Source: Polynucleobacter sp. MWH-P3-07-1 (GTDB lineage Bacteria > Pseudomonadota > Gammaproteobacteria > Burkholderiales > Burkholderiaceae). Taken from it: 64,000 bases of DNA. The position numbers and the translations under genes are program-made. Of this stretch, positions 48,069-57,564 are shown in pieces. Position 1 is the stretch's first letter; every line of letters starts with the position of its first letter. The stretch covers positions 1,178,001-1,242,000 of the forward strand of contig NZ_CP061296.1 of assembly GCF_018687555.1 (NCBI RefSeq), in the 5' to 3' direction. The notes under the pieces were generated by a model that worked only from the letters and a program-made list of their open reading frames with translations, made no database searches and had not been told where the DNA came from.

Positions 48069-49415
48069 TTATTTTCCGCCCACGGTCATTGAGCCAATCA
48101 AGATCGAACCGGTTTCTTTGCTGCCCCGAACTAAAGTATCACTGCCAATCATGGCAATGTCCATGAGCATGTCACGTAGATTGCCAGCAATTGTGACTTC
48201 CTCAACGGGATATTGAATTTCACCGTTCTCTACCCAGTAACCAAAAGCGCCTCGAGAGTAATCGCCAGTAACGTAATTCACACCCTGGCCCATTAGCTCA
48301 GTCACTAATAAACCGGTGCCCATCTCTTTTAACAGCGCAGGCAATCCACCTTTGCGAGTTCTTTTACTTTGGAATGTGAGATGGTGTGAGCCGCCCGCAT
48401 TACCAGTAGTTTTCATGCCTAACTTGCGCGCAGAGTACGTCGACAGAAAATAGCCCTGCAAAATTCCTTGATCAACCACAGTACGTGCATGGGTTTTTAC
48501 ACCCTCCTCATCAAAAGGCGCGCTACCCATTGTGGCAGGATGATGAGGCTCTTCAATCAGACTGACATGCTTGGGTAATACCGCCTTACCCAGGCTATCT
48601 AGTAAGAAGCTGGATTTACGATATAAAGCCCCGCCTGAAACAGCCTGAACCAAGCCACCCATTAGACCTGCAGCCAGAGGAGCTTCAAAGATTACCGGAC
48701 AACGTCGAGTACTAATCGACCTCGCATTTAGCCGAGAGAGTGCTCGCTCAGCCGCGTACTTTCCGATTGCAGCAGGTTCAGCAAGCTCTGCAGGCACTCG
48801 AGAGCTGGAATACCAGTCATCACGTTGCATGCCCGATTTTTTCGTCAAGCCGTTCGCAATTGGCGCACATGAAATGTAATGGCGAGAAAAAGGATAGCCC
48901 CCCATAAAGCCATTCGTAGTCCCCATCATGAAATGGCCGTGATGGGCGGATACAGAAGCGCCATCACTATTGCGAATTTGTCTACTCACCCCAAAGGCAG
49001 CAGCCTCAGCAGCACGTGCAATCTCAACCGCCTCAATCGAATCGATGTTCCAAGGATAAAACAAATCTAAGTCTTTTGGTTTTTTCTCTAAGAGCTCAGG
49101 CTCGGCCGGACCTGCACAGTCATCCTCTGCGGTATGTTGAGCAATATGGTACGCAGCCTCTACAGTTGCCCGCAAAGATGCTTGTGAAAAATCACTAGTA
49201 CTAGCATTACCCCGGCGATGCCCCAGAAAGACGGTGACCCCAACTTGTTTATCAAGGCTTTGCTCAATCGTTTCCACTTCACCCTTACGGACGGTAACCG
49301 CCAAGCCTTGACCCTCAGAGACTTCAGCGATGGCATCAGAAGCGCCTCTACGCCCAGCCTCTGCCAGCATAAACTCGATGATTTCTTGAAACTGATGGGA
49401 TGAATAAGTGAACAT
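48069..49415 (-). CDS. pmbA: metalloprotease-related protein PmbA/TldE
   Basis: 448 aa. Typical blocks are VTVRKGEVETIEQS, IRNSDGASVSAHHG, and the C-terminal NYVTGDYSRGAFGYWVENGEI with IAGNLRDML. With TldD it forms a protease acting on peptides such as microcin precursors and CcdA. The ATG has TATTAT at -12 to -7 and no ribosome site. It is divergent from mog with 26 bp between the start codons. Confidence 0.95.
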   Translation of the reverse strand: MFTYSSHQFQEIIEFMLAEAGRRGASDAIAEVSEGQGLAVTVRKGEVETIEQSLDKQVGVTVFLGHRRGNASTSDFSQASLRATVEAAYHIAQHTAEDDCAGPAEPELLEKKPKDLDLFYPWNIDSIEAVEIARAAEAAAFGVSRQIRNSDGASVSAHHGHFMMGTTNGFMGGYPFSRHYISCAPIANGLTKKSGMQRDDWYSSSRVPAELAEPAAIGKYAAERALSRLNARSISTRRCPVIFEAPLAAGLMGGLVQAVSGGALYRKSSFLLDSLGKAVLPKHVSLIEEPHHPATMGSAPFDEEGVKTHARTVVDQGILQGYFLSTYSARKLGMKTTGNAGGSHHLTFQSKRTRKGGLPALLKEMGTGLLVTELMGQGVNYVTGDYSRGAFGYWVENGEIQYPVEEVTIAGNLRDMLMDIAMIGSDTLVRGSKETGSILIGSMTVGGK

Positions 49416-49421
49416 GTCTCA

Positions 49422-49435
49422 ATAATAGCTAGAAT
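49422..49435. promoter_or_regulatory. back-to-back leaderless promoters of pmbA and mog
   Basis: TATTAT for pmbA (minus, 49427-49422) and TAGAAT for mog (plus, 49430-49435), each exactly at -12 to -7 of its ATG. A mog -35 candidate, GTGAAC, lies at 49408-49413 within the pmbA start. Confidence 0.6.
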
Positions 49436-49441
49436 AGAAAC

Positions 49442-50053
49442 ATGAAGCATACAGAAGCCGCCCCAGATCCGATCAAAATCGGGTTAATCTCGATCTCTGA
49501 CCGTGCCAGCAAGGGTGTCTACACCGATGAAGGCTTGCCCGCTCTCAAGAATTGGCTAGAAAAAGCCATGCTCAATCCCTGCACTTTCTCAGAACGTCTG
49601 ATAGCCGATGAGGCTCAGGAAATCACAAAGAACATTATTGAATTGGTTGATGAGATTGGCTGTGACTTAGTTCTAACTACTGGTGGCACAGGGCCATCAC
49701 GCCGGGATGTCACACCTGAAGCAACCGTTGCTGCTGGCACTCGCGAGATGCCAGGCTTTGGAGAGCAGATGCGACAAATCAGTTTGCGCTTTGTACCCAC
49801 TGCAATTCTGTCGCGTCAAACTGCCGTCTTGCGCGAGATTGAGAATCACGCTGCCTTAATTATGAATTTACCAGGACAACCTAAGTCAATTCAAGAAACT
49901 CTAGAGGGCCTAAAAGATGCCGAAGGTAAATCCATCGTTCCCGGTATCTTCGCCGCTATACCCTACTGTATCGACCTGATTGGCGGACCTTATATTGAGA
50001 CCCAAGACAGTGTCGTCAAGGCATTTAGGCCTAAAAGCGCTATCAAGAAATAG
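49442..50053 (+). CDS. mog: molybdopterin adenylyltransferase Mog
   Basis: 203 aa. The MPT-binding motif TTGGTGPSRRDVTPEA and the MNLPGQPKSIQETL segment identify the MogA family. It adenylylates molybdopterin before MoeA inserts molybdenum. It is physically apart from the moaA-mobA-moeA operon and has its own promoter, apparently leaderless. Confidence 0.94.
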   Translation: MKHTEAAPDPIKIGLISISDRASKGVYTDEGLPALKNWLEKAMLNPCTFSERLIADEAQEITKNIIELVDEIGCDLVLTTGGTGPSRRDVTPEATVAAGTREMPGFGEQMRQISLRFVPTAILSRQTAVLREIENHAALIMNLPGQPKSIQETLEGLKDAEGKSIVPGIFAAIPYCIDLIGGPYIETQDSVVKAFRPKSAIKK

Positions 50054-50061
50054 TTATCCCG

Positions 50062-50661
50062 CTATTGCGGTAGTGGCACGATAAACTTTTCGCGGTAATA
50101 CTTTAACTCTTCGATAGATTCCTCGATATCAGCTAATGCTGTATGTGCCTGCTGCTTGGTAAAGCCCTTAAGCAGTTCAGGGTGCCAACGCTTACAGAGT
50201 TCTTTGAGCGTTGAAACATCGATATTTCGATAATGAAAGTAAGCCTCTAGTTTAGGCATATAGCGTGCCAAGAAACGACGGTCTTGTCCAACGGTATTTC
50301 CGCACATTGGTGCAATACCTGCTTTGATATATTGCTTGAGAAAGGCAATACATTGCGCCTCAACGGTCGCTTCATCCAGCGTGGATGCTTTCACTTTATC
50401 AATCAAACCCGATCGGCCGTGAGTACCCTTATTCCATGCGTCCATTGCATCTAATACTGCATCTTCCTGATGCACCACCCAAACTGGAGCGGTCGCAATC
50501 GTATTTAAGTGGGCATCGGTAACAATGATGGCGATCTCCAGAATGCGCTCAGTCTCTGGATTTAAGCCTGACATCTCCATATCAATCCAAATCAGGTTCT
50601 CACTGGCTGGGGCGGTGCTAGAGACAGTTTTAGGGGCTTGGGGCTGGTTTTGTTCACTCAT
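50062..50661 (-). CDS. orn: oligoribonuclease Orn
   Basis: About 199 aa from the ATG at 50661; an ATG at 50673 would add four residues. DEDDh exonuclease with [27 protein letters not shown], and the late [14 protein letters not shown]. It digests 2-5 nt RNA remnants and pGpG. A short Ser/Thr/Pro-rich N-terminal extension precedes the domain. It is divergent from the M48 peptidase gene. Confidence 0.95.
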   Translation of the reverse strand: MSEQNQPQAPKTVSSTAPASENLIWIDMEMSGLNPETERILEIAIIVTDAHLNTIATAPVWVVHQEDAVLDAMDAWNKGTHGRSGLIDKVKASTLDEATVEAQCIAFLKQYIKAGIAPMCGNTVGQDRRFLARYMPKLEAYFHYRNIDVSTLKELCKRWHPELLKGFTKQQAHTALADIEESIEELKYYREKFIVPLPQ

Positions 50662-50664
50662 ATC

Positions 50665-50670
50665 TATAAT
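50665..50670 (+). promoter_or_regulatory. consensus -10 of the M48 peptidase gene, leaderless geometry
   Basis: A perfect TATAAT at -12 to -7 relative to the ATG at 50677. No good -35 was found at 16-18 bp. Confidence 0.6.
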
Positions 50671-50676
50671 CATCTC

Positions 50677-51933
50677 ATGACATTCACAATTGTTTTTTTA
50701 ATCGCCTTTGTTGCTAGTTTCGGCCTACGCTACTGGTTATCCCAACGTCAAATTCGCTATGTTGCAAAACACCGCACTCAGGTACCCGCTGAATTTGCCC
50801 AAAAGATTTCTTTAGCAGAGCACCAAAAAGCGGCTGACTATACGATTGCCAAATTGCGTCTAAGTATTTTAGAGAATAGTGTCAGCGCGATTGTTCTGAT
50901 TGGCTTTACCCTTTTAGGCGGCCTCCAGATTCTCAATCTCATCTTGATTGCCAGCCTTGGCCAGGGCATCATCCAACAGATCGCCTTGCTCGTTTCGATT
51001 GTGCTGATCTCCGGCGCAATCGATCTTCCATTTTCTTGGTACAAGCAGTTCTATCTCGAGGAGCGTTTTGGCTTTAATCGCATGTCGAAGAAACTCTTCT
51101 TTGTCGACCTCGTTAAAGGCTTACTCATCGGCGGGGTAATTGGTATTCCTTTACTGTGGATTATCTTAAGCTTGATGGCGCAAGCTGGAAGCTTATGGTG
51201 GCTTTGGGCATGGGCCGTCCTGACGGTATTCAGTTTGTTAATGCAGTGGATTTTCCCGAGCGTGATTGCACCTCTATTTAATCAATTCCAAGCTCTAGAA
51301 GATGGCGCACTCAAAACACAAATTGAAGCACTACTAAAGCGTTGTGATTTTGCTAGCCAAGGTCTTTTTGTAATGGACGGCAGCAAACGCAGCGCCCACG
51401 GTAATGCTTTCTTTGCCGGGATGGGCAAGGCCAAGCGGATTGTTTTCTTCGATACCTTGATTGAAAAACTCAACCCCAATGAAGTAGAGGCTGTGCTGGC
51501 ACATGAGCTCGGTCACTTTAAGTGCAATCACATTCGCAAACGTTTAATCATCTCTTTCGCCTTGAGTTTTGGCATCTTTGCCTTGCTAGGCTGGATTAGT
51601 ACGCAAGTCTGGTTCTACGAAGATCTCGGCGTGATGCCAAGCATGGATGGTTACAACGGAGGCTTAGCCCTAGCACTGTTTATGCTGGTCTCGCCTGTAT
51701 TTACCTTCTTCTTTACACCACTAGGCAGCCTCGCTTCTCGCAAACATGAGTACGAGGCCGATAATTTTGCCGCTAGCAAATCATCAGCGAGTGACCTGAT
51801 CGCAGCCTTAGTCAAGCTGTATCAAGACAATGCTTCAACGCTTACACCTGACCCAATCTATACTGCTTTCTACAGCTCGCATCCACCCGCCCCGTTGCGT
51901 ATCGCCAATTTACAAAAGAGTTCAGCGAGCTAA
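50677..51933 (+). CDS. M48 family metallopeptidase (Ste24/CAAX-protease type)
   Basis: 418 aa from the ATG at 50677; an upstream TTG frame has no family support. Several membrane segments surround the zinc motif [13 protein letters not shown], with the third ligand in HEYEADNFA. The N-terminal YRYWL-like, [14 protein letters not shown]-type segment ([17 protein letters not shown]) matches Ste24. Bacterial members act in membrane protein quality control. The stop overlaps the rsgA ATG (TAATG). Confidence 0.93.
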   Translation: MTFTIVFLIAFVASFGLRYWLSQRQIRYVAKHRTQVPAEFAQKISLAEHQKAADYTIAKLRLSILENSVSAIVLIGFTLLGGLQILNLILIASLGQGIIQQIALLVSIVLISGAIDLPFSWYKQFYLEERFGFNRMSKKLFFVDLVKGLLIGGVIGIPLLWIILSLMAQAGSLWWLWAWAVLTVFSLLMQWIFPSVIAPLFNQFQALEDGALKTQIEALLKRCDFASQGLFVMDGSKRSAHGNAFFAGMGKAKRIVFFDTLIEKLNPNEVEAVLAHELGHFKCNHIRKRLIISFALSFGIFALLGWISTQVWFYEDLGVMPSMDGYNGGLALALFMLVSPVFTFFFTPLGSLASRKHEYEADNFAASKSSASDLIAALVKLYQDNASTLTPDPIYTAFYSSHPPAPLRIANLQKSSAS

Positions 51934-52946
51934 TGGAGCAATTTCGTGCGCTACTGACGGCTTCTTATGGTCGACATTATTTAGCGCAGCGTTTATCGGT
52001 TGATACCTCCGGCAATGAGTCGCCTGAGGGGCCTTTAATTCAAGTCAGCACCCCTGCTAAGCAGCACATTGGCGCCGTGGGAGATCGCATGTTGCTTGAG
52101 AGCACATCAGCAGATCAAGCTCGCCTAGTTGAGATCGAGCCACGCCGCAATTTACTTTATCGCTCGGATGCTTTCAAGAGCAAATTAATTGCCTCTAATG
52201 TGGATCAAATTTTGGTAGTGCTCGCCACCCAACCGGCCTTCTCGCCTGATCTTTTAGGTAGAGCAGTGGTTGCCGCTGAAGCCAATCAAATTGATTTACA
52301 TATCCTACTCAATAAGTCTGATCTGCCCGCAAACTTAGCTCATGCCCGCAAACTGATTGAGCCCTATGCACGCATGGGCTACCCCGTGAGCGAAGTCTCA
52401 GCCAAGTTTGATAGCGCCTCAATTGAGGCTCTGCGCCCTGCTCTTCAAGGGAAGGTCTCTGTCTTTGTGGGTCAGTCGGGCATGGGTAAATCTAGCTTAC
52501 TGAATGCTTGGGTACCCAATGCTGCAGCGATTACCCAAGAGTATTCCGTTAGGCTAGACACTGGCAAACATACGACGACAGCCTGTCGCTACTTTGAACT
52601 CCCTGAGTCTTGGGGCAAGAATGCAACAGGCAAGCTCGGTGCATTAATTGATTCCCCAGGCTTTCAGGAGTTTGGGCTTGCCCACATGTCGGTTAGCGAG
52701 TTGCAACACGCCTTTAGAGAATTCCAGCCCTTATTAGGAAAGTGCCACTTTCATAACTGCGCCCATCAATCCGAGCCAGGTTGTGTAATTCGGGAGGCAG
52801 TCGAGAAGAATGAGATCGCACCAGAAAGACTGGCACTATTTAGACAATTACACTCGGATTCGAAAACGGCAGATACGCAGCTACAGGGAATCACCCAAGC
52901 CAAAGAGCGATGGTCAGCATTAACAACAAAGCCAACCAAACGATAA
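51933..52946 (+). CDS. rsgA: ribosome small subunit-dependent GTPase RsgA
   Basis: 337 aa circularly permuted GTPase. After an OB-fold domain, G4 LLNKSDL precedes G1 GQSGMGKSSLLNA and G3 IDSPGFQEFG; the zinc domain contains CHFHNCAHQSEPGC. It acts in late 30S maturation. The last 56 bp overlap the 3' end of the convergent CobD-like gene, both being coding. Confidence 0.95.
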   Translation: MEQFRALLTASYGRHYLAQRLSVDTSGNESPEGPLIQVSTPAKQHIGAVGDRMLLESTSADQARLVEIEPRRNLLYRSDAFKSKLIASNVDQILVVLATQPAFSPDLLGRAVVAAEANQIDLHILLNKSDLPANLAHARKLIEPYARMGYPVSEVSAKFDSASIEALRPALQGKVSVFVGQSGMGKSSLLNAWVPNAAAITQEYSVRLDTGKHTTTACRYFELPESWGKNATGKLGALIDSPGFQEFGLAHMSVSELQHAFREFQPLLGKCHFHNCAHQSEPGCVIREAVEKNEIAPERLALFRQLHSDSKTADTQLQGITQAKERWSALTTKPTKR

Positions 52947-53850
52947 CTAAGCGCCAAACCAAACCCACTGCTGAACGCATAGTTCTCTCGCTAGGCTCAA
53001 TACCAATCTCATAAATCTGAGGCTCACCTGCTTCAGCCATCAGCAAAGCTTGATCGCTATCAGGCTCAGTTAAGGGCTCACCCAGACGAACTCCAAGCGC
53101 ACCGCTACCAGCCGACAGAATCACGGCATTAATAGAGTCAGACCATTTATGCGTTAAATGTCGCCATGCATAGGCGGCGTCTTCAAAATTACCAACGATA
53201 GCAAAGCCCATTGCTGTGATGCGTGACGGAATCCAATCAATCACATAGAAGAAGTAGCGAGCGGCTTCACTGAGGTTGAAATCACCCTTAGCAGTCCAAC
53301 GAGTAATAGCGGTATCTGCTAAGCGATACATCACAATTCCGGCGGGGCCAAGCGGCATCAAGAACCAAAACAGCACCCCAAAGACGTGGCGATGTGCGCC
53401 CACAATGGCTCGTTCGAGGGCTAAAGAGATGACTTCAGTTTCATTCAGGTTGCTCACATCTAAATCTGGGCCATACCACTCTGCCAAAGCTGCACGAGCC
53501 GCAGGCAGATCATGAATTTCAATGGCTTCATGAACTTTGGTATAGGAGTGACTAAATTGGCGAAACCCAAAAAAGAGGTAGGCAATGATGACGTTCCAGA
53601 TGAAACCCAGAATCTTGTACTTGAGCATGCAAGCGACATAGATCGCAAAAACAATCACTGTTGGGAGAATAAAAGCAATTGTGCAAGCAATCCGAGCACC
53701 CACAGGTGTCGCGCCCGTTTGGTTCTTGCCGCCGAACTCTTTGGCAATCCAATCTAACCAACGATCACTCATCCGCCGAATCCAATGATTAGCGTTGACT
53801 GGGCGATATTGCTCAGCAATCAGGGCGATGAGGATAGAGAAGAAAGTCAT
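52891..53850 (-). CDS. CobD/CbiB-family inner membrane protein of unknown role
   Basis: 319 aa with membrane segments near residues 1-14, 52-95, 155-180 and the last 25 residues. The N-terminal SILIALIAEQYRPV and central FWFLMPLGPAGIVMYRLADTAI match the CobD/CbiB/AmpE fold, whose cobalamin members join aminopropanol to adenosylcobyric acid. No other cobalamin gene is near, and relatives of this type occur next to NUDIX genes, so a role in cobalamin synthesis is doubtful. ATGA overlap with the NUDIX gene. Confidence 0.75.
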   Translation of the reverse strand: MTFFSILIALIAEQYRPVNANHWIRRMSDRWLDWIAKEFGGKNQTGATPVGARIACTIAFILPTVIVFAIYVACMLKYKILGFIWNVIIAYLFFGFRQFSHSYTKVHEAIEIHDLPAARAALAEWYGPDLDVSNLNETEVISLALERAIVGAHRHVFGVLFWFLMPLGPAGIVMYRLADTAITRWTAKGDFNLSEAARYFFYVIDWIPSRITAMGFAIVGNFEDAAYAWRHLTHKWSDSINAVILSAGSGALGVRLGEPLTEPDSDQALLMAEAGEPQIYEIGIEPSERTMRSAVGLVWRLVIVWLALLLMLTIALWLG

Positions 53851-54593
53851 ACTTTTAATAAATGATACAGGTTACGCAACATACCAGCAGTAGCTCCCCA
53901 GATAAACCGATTCCCATAGGGCATGGCATAAAACCGACGCATTCCTTGCTCACTTTGCCAGATGCGAACTTGATGATTGGCGGGATCCATCAGAAAACTC
54001 AGAGGCACCTCGAAGATGTCTGCTACTTCAAACTCGTCATGAACATATTCTGCCTGAGCCTGAACCAGCCCTACAACCGGGGTGACGCTGTATCCAGATA
54101 CTGTTAGATACTCGGGTAAATGTCCAATGATTTCGACATTAGCAGGATTGAGGCCAATCTCTTCCTGACTCTCACGCAAGGCGGTCCTTTCAGGGGTGAG
54201 GTCCTCGGGATCCATGCGCCCCCCTGGAAAGCTAATTTGCCCAGCATGATCATGAAGATGCTGCGTTCTCTGAGTAAGCAATACCGATAATCCGCCCTCA
54301 TGTAATAACAGAGGAATGAGCACCGCTGCCTGAGTGATTTTTCCAGCAGCTTGGCGCCTGGCAATAATGTCAGCCGCAATAACGTGGCGGTTCTCATCTG
54401 TGATCTCAGGCTGCCATTGCGGAGGATGTTGAAGACGGTGCCGCAATTGATCTGGATCCAAGACTCGAGGAGATACCTTGGGGTCTTGACTGCACTGCAT
54501 ATGAATCGGAATTGCCTCTGCATCAAACCCCAGAGGGGCTGCAACATTCAGCTTCGAATGTTCCGCAGGGGTAGGAGAAGATGCTTTAGACAT
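53847..54593 (-). CDS. NUDIX hydrolase, probable CoA pyrophosphatase
   Basis: 248 aa. The Nudix box is complete: G-x5-E-x7-REUxEExGU in GRMDPEDLTPERTALRESQEEIG spanning residues about 123-145, and the preceding QISFPGG matches the NuCoA motif of CoA diphosphatases. An N-terminal 80-residue extension precedes it. The ATG lacks a ribosome site and has TAAAAT at -12 to -7. Confidence 0.9.
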   Translation of the reverse strand: MSKASSPTPAEHSKLNVAAPLGFDAEAIPIHMQCSQDPKVSPRVLDPDQLRHRLQHPPQWQPEITDENRHVIAADIIARRQAAGKITQAAVLIPLLLHEGGLSVLLTQRTQHLHDHAGQISFPGGRMDPEDLTPERTALRESQEEIGLNPANVEIIGHLPEYLTVSGYSVTPVVGLVQAQAEYVHDEFEVADIFEVPLSFLMDPANHQVRIWQSEQGMRRFYAMPYGNRFIWGATAGMLRNLYHLLKV

Positions 54594-54599
54594 TCGTTT

Positions 54600-54605
54600 A
54601 TTTTA
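54600..54605 (-). promoter_or_regulatory. candidate -10 of the NUDIX gene, leaderless geometry
   Basis: TAAAAT at -12 to -7 of the ATG. A 17-bp spacer places its -35 inside the rplS terminator hairpin. Confidence 0.5.
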
Positions 54606-54612
54606 GGGCAAT

Positions 54613-54638
54613 AAAAAGGCGACCGAAGTCGCCTTTTT
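54613..54638. terminator. intrinsic terminator of rplS
   Basis: AAAAAGGCGAC (54613-54623) and GTCGCCTTTTT (54628-54638) form a perfect 11-pair stem with loop CGAA; the minus-strand transcript ends in five T. Confidence 0.88.
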
Positions 54639-54659
54639 GTAACAAGCCAAGGGCTCGAA

Positions 54660-55055
54660 TTATTCCGCAGCTGGAGCAGCCACTGCTTTAACGCGAGCTT
54701 GAAGCTTTTCTTTAATACGTGCAGACTTACCAGAGCGATCACGCAGGTAGTAGAGCTTAGCGCGACGAACATCGCCACGACGCTTCACTTCAATACTAGC
54801 GATCAATGGTGAGTAAGTTTGGAATGTACGCTCAACACCTTCACCAGAAGAGATCTTGCGCACAATGAAATTGGAGTTCAGACCGCGATTGCGTTTCGCA
54901 ATCACAACACCCTCAAAAGCCTGGGTACGTTTACGAGTACCTTCAACAACGTTAACGCTAACAACAATCGTATCGCCAGGAGCAAAACTTGGAAGAGTTT
55001 TGTTGGCAGTGAGGCGAGCAATTTCTTCTTGCTCAATTTTTTCAATTAAGTTCAT
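54660..55055 (-). CDS. rplS: 50S ribosomal protein L19
   Basis: 131 aa. [26 protein letters not shown] (residues 24-49) and [24 protein letters not shown] are diagnostic. L19 lies at the subunit interface. It closes the rpsP-rimM-trmD-rplS operon, 76 bp after trmD, and is followed by a strong terminator. Confidence 0.97.
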   Translation of the reverse strand: MNLIEKIEQEEIARLTANKTLPSFAPGDTIVVSVNVVEGTRKRTQAFEGVVIAKRNRGLNSNFIVRKISSGEGVERTFQTYSPLIASIEVKRRGDVRRAKLYYLRDRSGKSARIKEKLQARVKAVAAPAAE

Positions 55056-55131
55056 TTTAAATCCTTAAACATCTTGTCAGAGTTCAATCCCGAGACTTTC
55101 ATCAACGGACCTGATAGAGGATGTAGTTAAA

Positions 55132-55884
55132 TCATTTCACCAAATCTTGAAGGAACCGCTCATCTTCTCGACTTAGTAACCCATTGGTTCTGGCCAATTC
55201 AATCAGATCTGGCCTGATCCTGAACGTCAGCTCAAGAGACTTGTGCCGACGCCAATCCGCTATTTTAGCGTGATGTCCGCCTAAAAGCACGTCCGGCACT
55301 GATAAATTTTCATAGATCTCAGGTCGGGTGTAGTGCGGATAGTCCAAAAGACCGTTCATAAAGCTATCCTGGAGGGCCGAGTCCTCATCCCCCAAAACCC
55401 CTGGAATGAGCCTCATCAGGGCATCCATGATGGCCATAGCAGGGATTTCACCCCCGGAAAGGACAAAGTCTCCTAAGGAGATCTGAAGATCGACATTGCG
55501 ATCTACAAAACGTTGGTCAATTGCCTCATATCTGCCACAAATCAGGGTCAAATTGCCCTGAGTCAGCAGCTCAGAGGCCATTTTTTGAGAAAACCGCTCT
55601 CCCTGAGGTGCCAATAAACAAACCGGACCACTGGAGATACCTTGGGATTGATGCTCTGCCTTGATCGCATTTACGGTGTCCTCTAATGGTTTAACCATCA
55701 TCACCATGCCAGGGCCACCGCCATAAGCACGATCGTCGACAGTTTTACGGGGGTCACTTGAATAGTCTCTGGGATTCCAGAGTTTGACTTGGGCTAAATT
55801 GTGTTCGCATGCACGGCCAGTAATACCCCATTGCGTTAATGCAGTGAACATTTCTGGAAAGATAGTCAGGACATCAAAGCGCAT
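55132..55884 (-). CDS. trmD: tRNA (guanine-37-N1)-methyltransferase TrmD
   Basis: 250 aa from the ATG at 55884 (MRFDVLTIFPEMF); a frame extending ten residues back into rimM is not needed. SAM trefoil-knot motifs are CGRYEAIDQRFVDRNVD and LGDFVLSGGEIPAMAIMDA. It methylates G37 of tRNAs to prevent +1 frameshifting. Confidence 0.97.
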   Translation of the reverse strand: MRFDVLTIFPEMFTALTQWGITGRACEHNLAQVKLWNPRDYSSDPRKTVDDRAYGGGPGMVMMVKPLEDTVNAIKAEHQSQGISSGPVCLLAPQGERFSQKMASELLTQGNLTLICGRYEAIDQRFVDRNVDLQISLGDFVLSGGEIPAMAIMDALMRLIPGVLGDEDSALQDSFMNGLLDYPHYTRPEIYENLSVPDVLLGGHHAKIADWRRHKSLELTFRIRPDLIELARTNGLLSREDERFLQDLVK

Positions 55885-55895
55885 ATTGATCTGCT

Positions 55896-56456
55896 TTACC
55901 AATCCGCTTGCCAATCAAGCGTAATGCATTTTTTAGATAGGTCTACGTTTTGTACGACGTCTTTGACGAAAGGAATTAACTGCTTAGTCATGCCATCGGC
56001 AAGATTACCCAAAGCAATCACACCATGGGCACCATTCTCGGTCACATCTAAAACTTGACCCAAATGGATGCCTTCTAAATTAATCACATCGCAACCCATT
56101 AAATCAACCCAGTAATAACTGTCCGCTTCTGCTTTTGGGAAAGTATCGCGCGCGACAAGAATGCGCGCACCTTTTAAGGCTAGGGCTTGATCACGATCCG
56201 TCACACCATCTAGAGCAATAACAACAGTACCGCTATGCATCTTAGCTTGCTTGAGCTCGTACAACTCTAATGTTGGCTTGGTCGCAGCTTGTGCGACAAG
56301 TACTCCACGCGGCAACAGAGATAGCCAAATAGCTTTGCTAGAAAGTAATGCTACGGGATCAGATGAATGTGGACGAACCTTGAGTTGGCCTCGCAGGCCT
56401 TGGGCATCTTGAATAGAACCCAGCTCAATTAAATCTTCTAGGGAAGGCGTGCTCAT
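55896..56456 (-). CDS. rimM: 16S rRNA processing protein RimM
   Basis: 186 aa. The N-terminal RimM domain starts with ELGSIQDAQGLRGQLKVRPHS (residues 11-31), and the PRC-barrel domain has YYWVDLMGCDVI and DFVLS-like LIPFVKDVVQNVDL. It binds S19 during 30S assembly. It lies 80 bp after rpsP and 11 bp before trmD. Confidence 0.95.
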   Translation of the reverse strand: MSTPSLEDLIELGSIQDAQGLRGQLKVRPHSSDPVALLSSKAIWLSLLPRGVLVAQAATKPTLELYELKQAKMHSGTVVIALDGVTDRDQALALKGARILVARDTFPKAEADSYYWVDLMGCDVINLEGIHLGQVLDVTENGAHGVIALGNLADGMTKQLIPFVKDVVQNVDLSKKCITLDWQADW

Positions 56457-56536
56457 TTACAAGTTACCCCATCACCCCTAAATAGTCCTGCTACTAAGAG
56501 CCCGATCATGATGACCAAGCCCTTAGCAAAACAGTT

Positions 56537-56782
56537 TTAGACTGCAGGATGATCTTTGATCAAACGCTTAACGGTTGGAGAAATCTGCGCTCCAACGCCA
56601 GTCCAATAGCTCAAACGATCTTGAGCAACGCGCATGGCTTGCTCAGTCTCTGCTGCTTTTGGATTGAAATAGCCAATGCGCTCGATAAAGTTCGAGTCAC
56701 GGCGGTTGCGCTTATCAGTAGCAACGATGCTGTAAAAAGGGCGCTTCTTAGAACCGCCGCGTGCCAGTCGAATGACGACCAT
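56537..56782 (-). CDS. rpsP: 30S ribosomal protein S16
   Basis: 81 aa. [20 protein letters not shown] and [14 protein letters not shown] identify S16. It is first in rpsP-rimM-trmD-rplS. AAGGAA is the ribosome site. The upstream 236-bp gap contains its promoter. Confidence 0.97.
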   Translation of the reverse strand: MVVIRLARGGSKKRPFYSIVATDKRNRRDSNFIERIGYFNPKAAETEQAMRVAQDRLSYWTGVGAQISPTVKRLIKDHPAV

Positions 56783-56910
56783 ATTTATTCCTTAAAATCT
56801 AAAATGAAAACGGGTTGAATACAAGCCAAAGTAATTTCTTTCGAAACCTCAGACTCCAACAATGAAGGCAAATGCTGAAAACAGATGCAATGCAAAGCGG
56901 AAAACCTCAT

Positions 56911-56916
56911 ATTCTA
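56911..56916 (-). promoter_or_regulatory. candidate -10 of the rpsP operon
   Basis: TAGAAT on the minus strand about 128 bp upstream of the rpsP ATG, with a weak -35 (TGGAAC, 18 bp). The rest of the 56783-57018 gap is AT-rich and shows no other clear element. Confidence 0.4.
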
Positions 56917-57018
56917 GACGAAAAGCCCTATTTGTTCCACCTATTTAAGCACTTTAGTCATTAGAATAGACACGCCCTCACAATAAAAAATACATTAAAA
57001 ACAATAACTTAACTATTT

Positions 57019-57564
57019 ATGACCACCCAAAAGTGCCCCTTAAACACCTGCCAAGCGCTTAGCAGATGGCTCCGAAGTGTTGTTTATGGCATCGGATTAG
57101 GTTTGTTAACAGCCTGTTCTGGAGTCATTCCACCCTGTGGCGCAAAAATCAGTCCGCCGAGTAGCGAGTTACGCAATACCAAATGGGAATTGATTCGCTG
57201 GAATCTGACTCCTAACGCAAATGGTGAAGTACGCGGTCGACAAATTCCGATGGGTGAAAACAGTAACCCGGTTCAGCTGGCTTTTGATGCGAGCGGTGAA
57301 CGCGTCAGTGGTTTTACAGGATGCAATCGTTTTACCGCCACGCTCAGTGAAGATTCACGAGGTTTTACCTTTGAGAAAATCACGACCACCAAAATGGCAT
57401 GCAATCCTCAGCGCACTGAATTAGAAAACGATTTTCTGTACGAGCTCAATGACTATCGCAATATTGTGAGGGATGGTGATCGCCTGCTCTTCATTGGCCG
57501 CGATCGTGAAGTACTCACTTTTGCACAACGCGACATTCCCCAAAGTAAATCGACATTCAAATGA
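57019..57564 (+). CDS. META-domain lipoprotein
   Basis: 181 aa. A signal peptide ends in lipobox LTAC near residue 33. The META/HslJ domain is seen in ELRNTKWELIRWN, FDASGERVSGFTGCNRFTA and FEKITTTKMAC. HslJ-type proteins are linked to novobiocin resistance and heat shock in E. coli, but function is unclear. It overlaps the next gene by ATGA. Confidence 0.85.
   Translation: MTTQKCPLNTCQALSRWLRSVVYGIGLGLLTACSGVIPPCGAKISPPSSELRNTKWELIRWNLTPNANGEVRGRQIPMGENSNPVQLAFDASGERVSGFTGCNRFTATLSEDSRGFTFEKITTTKMACNPQRTELENDFLYELNDYRNIVRDGDRLLFIGRDREVLTFAQRDIPQSKSTFK

Noticed and set aside
52891-53850. Calling the CobD-like gene adenosylcobinamide-phosphate synthase
   Set aside because: Context lacks cobalamin genes and similarity is only to the general fold.
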